Below, in pieces: positions 6,749-7,826 of a DNA stretch of 7,826 nt. Made by a program: the position numbers and the translations under genes. Source of the DNA: an uncultured Coriobacteriia bacterium (GTDB lineage Bacteria > Actinomycetota > Coriobacteriia > Coriobacteriales > QAMH01); NCBI GenBank assembly GCA_902493755.1, contig CABURF010000045.1:1-7826 (forward strand). The letters are read 5' to 3'. A model generated the notes under the pieces. The model had not been told where the DNA came from. It did no database searches and worked only from the letters and a program-made list of their open reading frames with translations. Position 1 is the first letter of the stretch; each line of letters begins with the position of its first letter.

Positions 6749-6771
6749 GGTGGTAATAGGGGGACAGACCC
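6749..6771 (+). repeat. Dispersed repeat copy 7 (core GGGGACAGACC)
   Basis: The core begins at 6760, 38 bp after copy 6, the same spacing as copies 4 and 5. The arm is GGTGGTAATAG. It ends 23 bp before the FKBP start codon. Confidence 0.85.
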
Positions 6772-6794
6772 TCGATTGTCTGGAAGGGGAGCAT

Positions 6795-7223
6795 ATGGAA
6801 GAGAACCGAATCGGCAGGGTTGCCTACATTCGCTACGAGGGGGGCATTCTCGGCGAGCGCCATGTAGATAAGCATCTGGATGAGCCGCTTGCCGTGCGCA
6901 TTGGTGCGGGCCGCGTGGTCAAGGGCATCGATGACGCCCTTCGCACGATGGAAGTCGGCGATAGCGCCACTCTCATCATCCCTCCCGAAGAAGGCTATGG
7001 GGATGCCGACCCCAAGCAAATCAAGTGGTATCCCCGCTCAATCATTCCGCATGGGTACGAAATCAAGAAAGACACGATGATCATGTGGGAGAGCGCTGAC
7101 GGGCTTGCTAAGCGCCCCGCCATGGTGGTGGATGCGACCGAGGACACGGTGAAGATTGACATGAACCATCCCTATGCGGGCAAGACGCTCGAGTACTGGG
7201 TCGAACTCGTCGACCTTCAGTAG
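6795..7223 (+). CDS. SlyD-like FKBP-type peptidyl-prolyl cis-trans isomerase
   Basis: This 142-residue protein has the SlyD layout: a split FKBP fold around an insert-in-flap domain. Visible are VVKGIDDALRTMEVGD (41-56), PEEGYGDAD (64-72), the inserted segment about 73-118, and NHPYAGKTL (124-132), the hallmark near the end of SlyD proteins. The His/Cys-rich metal-binding tail of enterobacterial SlyD is absent. Family members catalyse prolyl isomerisation and act as folding chaperones; a role in folding the neighbouring metalloenzymes is inference from context. The ATG at 6795 is preferred because AAGGGGA (6784-6790) precedes it by 4 nt and because longer reading would run through the repeats. 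The zinc-ribbon gene follows after 12 nt. Confidence 0.88.
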   Translation: MEENRIGRVAYIRYEGGILGERHVDKHLDEPLAVRIGAGRVVKGIDDALRTMEVGDSATLIIPPEEGYGDADPKQIKWYPRSIIPHGYEIKKDTMIMWESADGLAKRPAMVVDATEDTVKIDMNHPYAGKTLEYWVELVDLQ

Positions 7224-7227
7224 GGAG
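7223..7227 (+). promoter_or_regulatory. Shine-Dalgarno of the Cys-rich gene
   Basis: GGGAG begins in the TAG stop of the FKBP gene and lies 8 nt before the ATG at 7236. This supports 7236 over the in-frame GTG at 7227, which overlaps the motif itself. Confidence 0.6.
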
Positions 7228-7235
7228 TGAACGCG

Positions 7236-7538
7236 ATGTGCTATCCATGCACGAACTGCGGACGCTGCGGAAAGTTTGATCCTGACAGCCCGCTGTACAC
7301 GCCCCCGCCAAGCATCCCCTGTCTGAAATGCGGCGGCACTATCGATGCGGCGACTGGCATCTGCGATAGCTGTGGTGACCAGGCCTTCGTGCCGACAGGC
7401 GGCATGATGGCGAGTGCGAACAGCCTGCGCCCTGACGCCGATGGCAAAAAGGGGACAGACCCTTCGTTATCAAGCGACGCCGATGGCAAAAAGAGGACAG
7501 ACCCCTTCGAGGAGGGATCACCTGATGAAACTATTTAA
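7236..7538 (+). CDS. Small Cys-rich zinc-ribbon protein with repeat-encoded tail
   Basis: This 100-residue protein has two metal-binding parts: C2-x2-C5-x2-C8-x2-C11 at the very N-terminus and C29-x2-C32-x10-C43-x2-C46, a rubredoxin/zinc-ribbon-like pair of knuckles. Residues 1-55 look like a compact folded protein. The tail differs: DADGKKGTDPS (67-77) and DADGKKRTDPF (81-91) are translations of two dispersed repeats with a 42-bp period. The native gene was probably shorter, its stop lost or displaced by the repeats. The 3' end overlaps the next enzyme start by 14 nt and contains its Shine-Dalgarno. Function is unknown; metal or Fe-S binding in support of the enzyme is conceivable. The gene is probably co-transcribed with the FKBP. 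Confidence 0.75.
   Translation: MCYPCTNCGRCGKFDPDSPLYTPPPSIPCLKCGGTIDAATGICDSCGDQAFVPTGGMMASANSLRPDADGKKGTDPSLSSDADGKKRTDPFEEGSPDETI
7434..7466 (+). repeat. Dispersed repeat copy 8, inside the zinc-ribbon CDS
   Basis: The core begins at 7451 with the arm GATGGCAAAAA and the longer shared flank GACGCCG. It is coding here and contributes the first DADGKKGTDP segment of the protein tail. Confidence 0.85.
7476..7508 (+). repeat. Dispersed repeat copy 9, inside the zinc-ribbon CDS
   Basis: This is a near-exact direct repeat of copy 8 at a 42-bp period, with a G-to-A change in the core (GAGGACAGACC at 7493). It ends right before the Shine-Dalgarno of the next enzyme. Confidence 0.85.
7510..7515 (+). 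promoter_or_regulatory. Shine-Dalgarno of the 3'-end molybdoenzyme
   Basis: AGGAGG lies 9 nt before the ATG at 7525, a near-ideal site placed within the end of the zinc-ribbon gene and immediately after repeat copy 9. Confidence 0.8.
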
Positions 7539-7826
7539 AGGGCAAAGTACAGCTGACCTCGGTAAGCCTTGGCGTTTCGAGGAAGACGGCCTTACCGTTA
7601 CCCGCGGTTGCGCGTGGTCTCCTCCGGGATGTCACCCCGTTGGCTGCGGTATCAAGACCTATGTGAATTCGAACGGCGAACTCGTCAGAATCGAAGGTGA
7701 CGAGAATCATCCGGTTACAGGTGGGCGTCTTTGCGTACGCTGCCTGACGATGCGCGACTACGTCTATAATCCAGATCGTGTGCTCTACCCCATGAAGCGC
7801 GCCCGCGAGGACCGCGGCAAGAACAA
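7525..7826 (+). CDS. Molybdopterin-dependent oxidoreductase, N-terminal 100 residues (3'-partial; probably enzyme A)
   Basis: The window ends inside this gene. It starts MKLFKGQSTADLGKPWRF and carries the Fe-S domain C29-x6-C36-x4-C41-x28-C70 (with C73), the same spacings as enzyme B. There is no twin-arginine signal. It reads in frame into the 26 bases that also open the window; joined to bases 27-2064 it makes a 779-residue protein aligned with enzyme B, 11 residues shorter at the N-terminus and then colinear apart from a one-residue gap just past the join. The most economical reading is that this and the fragment at 1-2064 are one gene. Two different paralogues sharing 26 bases cannot be fully excluded. 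Its start overlaps the zinc-ribbon gene by 14 nt. Confidence 0.92.
   Translation, partial: MKLFKGQSTADLGKPWRFEEDGLTVTRGCAWSPPGCHPVGCGIKTYVNSNGELVRIEGDENHPVTGGRLCVRCLTMRDYVYNPDRVLYPMKRAREDRGKN
7801..7826 (+). repeat. Terminal direct repeat, right copy
   Basis: Identical to bases 1-26. Removing one copy leaves a 7,800-bp unit whose ends fuse a molybdoenzyme N-terminus to its missing C-terminal part. Confidence 0.95.

Larger units (their letters stand above)
6597..6794 (+). other. Intergenic region with two hairpins and two repeats
   Basis: This 198-bp gap ends the enzyme B operon. In order it holds a perfect 16-bp hairpin, a second GC-rich terminator-like hairpin, and repeat copies 6 and 7, then the Shine-Dalgarno of the FKBP gene. 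ORFs that cross it extend the FKBP upstream through repeats or read antisense, and are not supported. Confidence 0.7.

Noticed and set aside
6642..6794. Upstream extension of the FKBP gene
   Set aside because: The extension reads through half of the 16-bp hairpin and two dispersed repeats and has no domain. The ATG at 6795 has a Shine-Dalgarno and begins the fold.
1..7826. Autonomous plasmid
   Set aside because: The end overlap suggests circularity, but no replication initiator, partition, mobilisation gene or origin iterons can be seen.

Overview
The window is GC-rich bacterial DNA with every convincing gene on the + strand. Two related molybdopterin (DMSO reductase family) enzymes, each paired with a small 4Fe-4S protein, sit with a TorD chaperone and a SlyD-like FKBP. 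Together with the codon use, this suggests an anaerobic actinobacterium of the Coriobacteriia/Eggerthellaceae type, which carry many such oxidoreductases. That placement is inference; no marker gene is present.

Layout. Bases 1-2064 are the C-terminal 687 residues of molybdenum enzyme A, followed with no gap by its iron-sulfur partner A (2065-2412). After a repeat-bearing gap come a TorD-family chaperone (2576-3283) and, overlapping it by 4 nt, a DUF1883-like protein (3280-3600). After a second repeat-bearing gap come molybdenum enzyme B (3736-6102) and iron-sulfur partner B (6105-6596). A third gap (6597-6794) holds a 16-bp perfect hairpin, a terminator-like hairpin and two more repeats. Then come a SlyD-like FKBP isomerase (6795-7223) and a Cys-rich zinc-ribbon protein (7236-7538), whose 3' end is itself made of two repeats. 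The window ends in the first 100 codons of a molybdenum enzyme (7525-7826).

The last 26 bases are identical to the first 26, and the reading frame continues across that join. Joined, the two fragments give one complete 779-residue enzyme A that matches enzyme B colinearly. The window is therefore a closed circle of about 7,800 bp, one unit of a tandem array, or a contig closed on itself during assembly. No replication, partition or mobility gene is visible, so an autonomous plasmid is not supported.

How the genes fit together. Each large subunit would hold bis-MGD molybdenum and one N-terminal Fe-S cluster, with electrons passing through the two-cluster small subunit. Neither large subunit has a Tat signal and no membrane anchor is encoded, so cytoplasmic enzymes are predicted. 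TorD and the FKBP probably help assemble them. The substrate cannot be read from the sequence.

The most unusual feature is a short element with core GGGGACAGACC. It occurs nine times, always in the same orientation, in four clusters of two or three copies spaced 33-42 bp. The clusters fall at exactly the four boundaries between two-gene modules and at none of the junctions inside modules.
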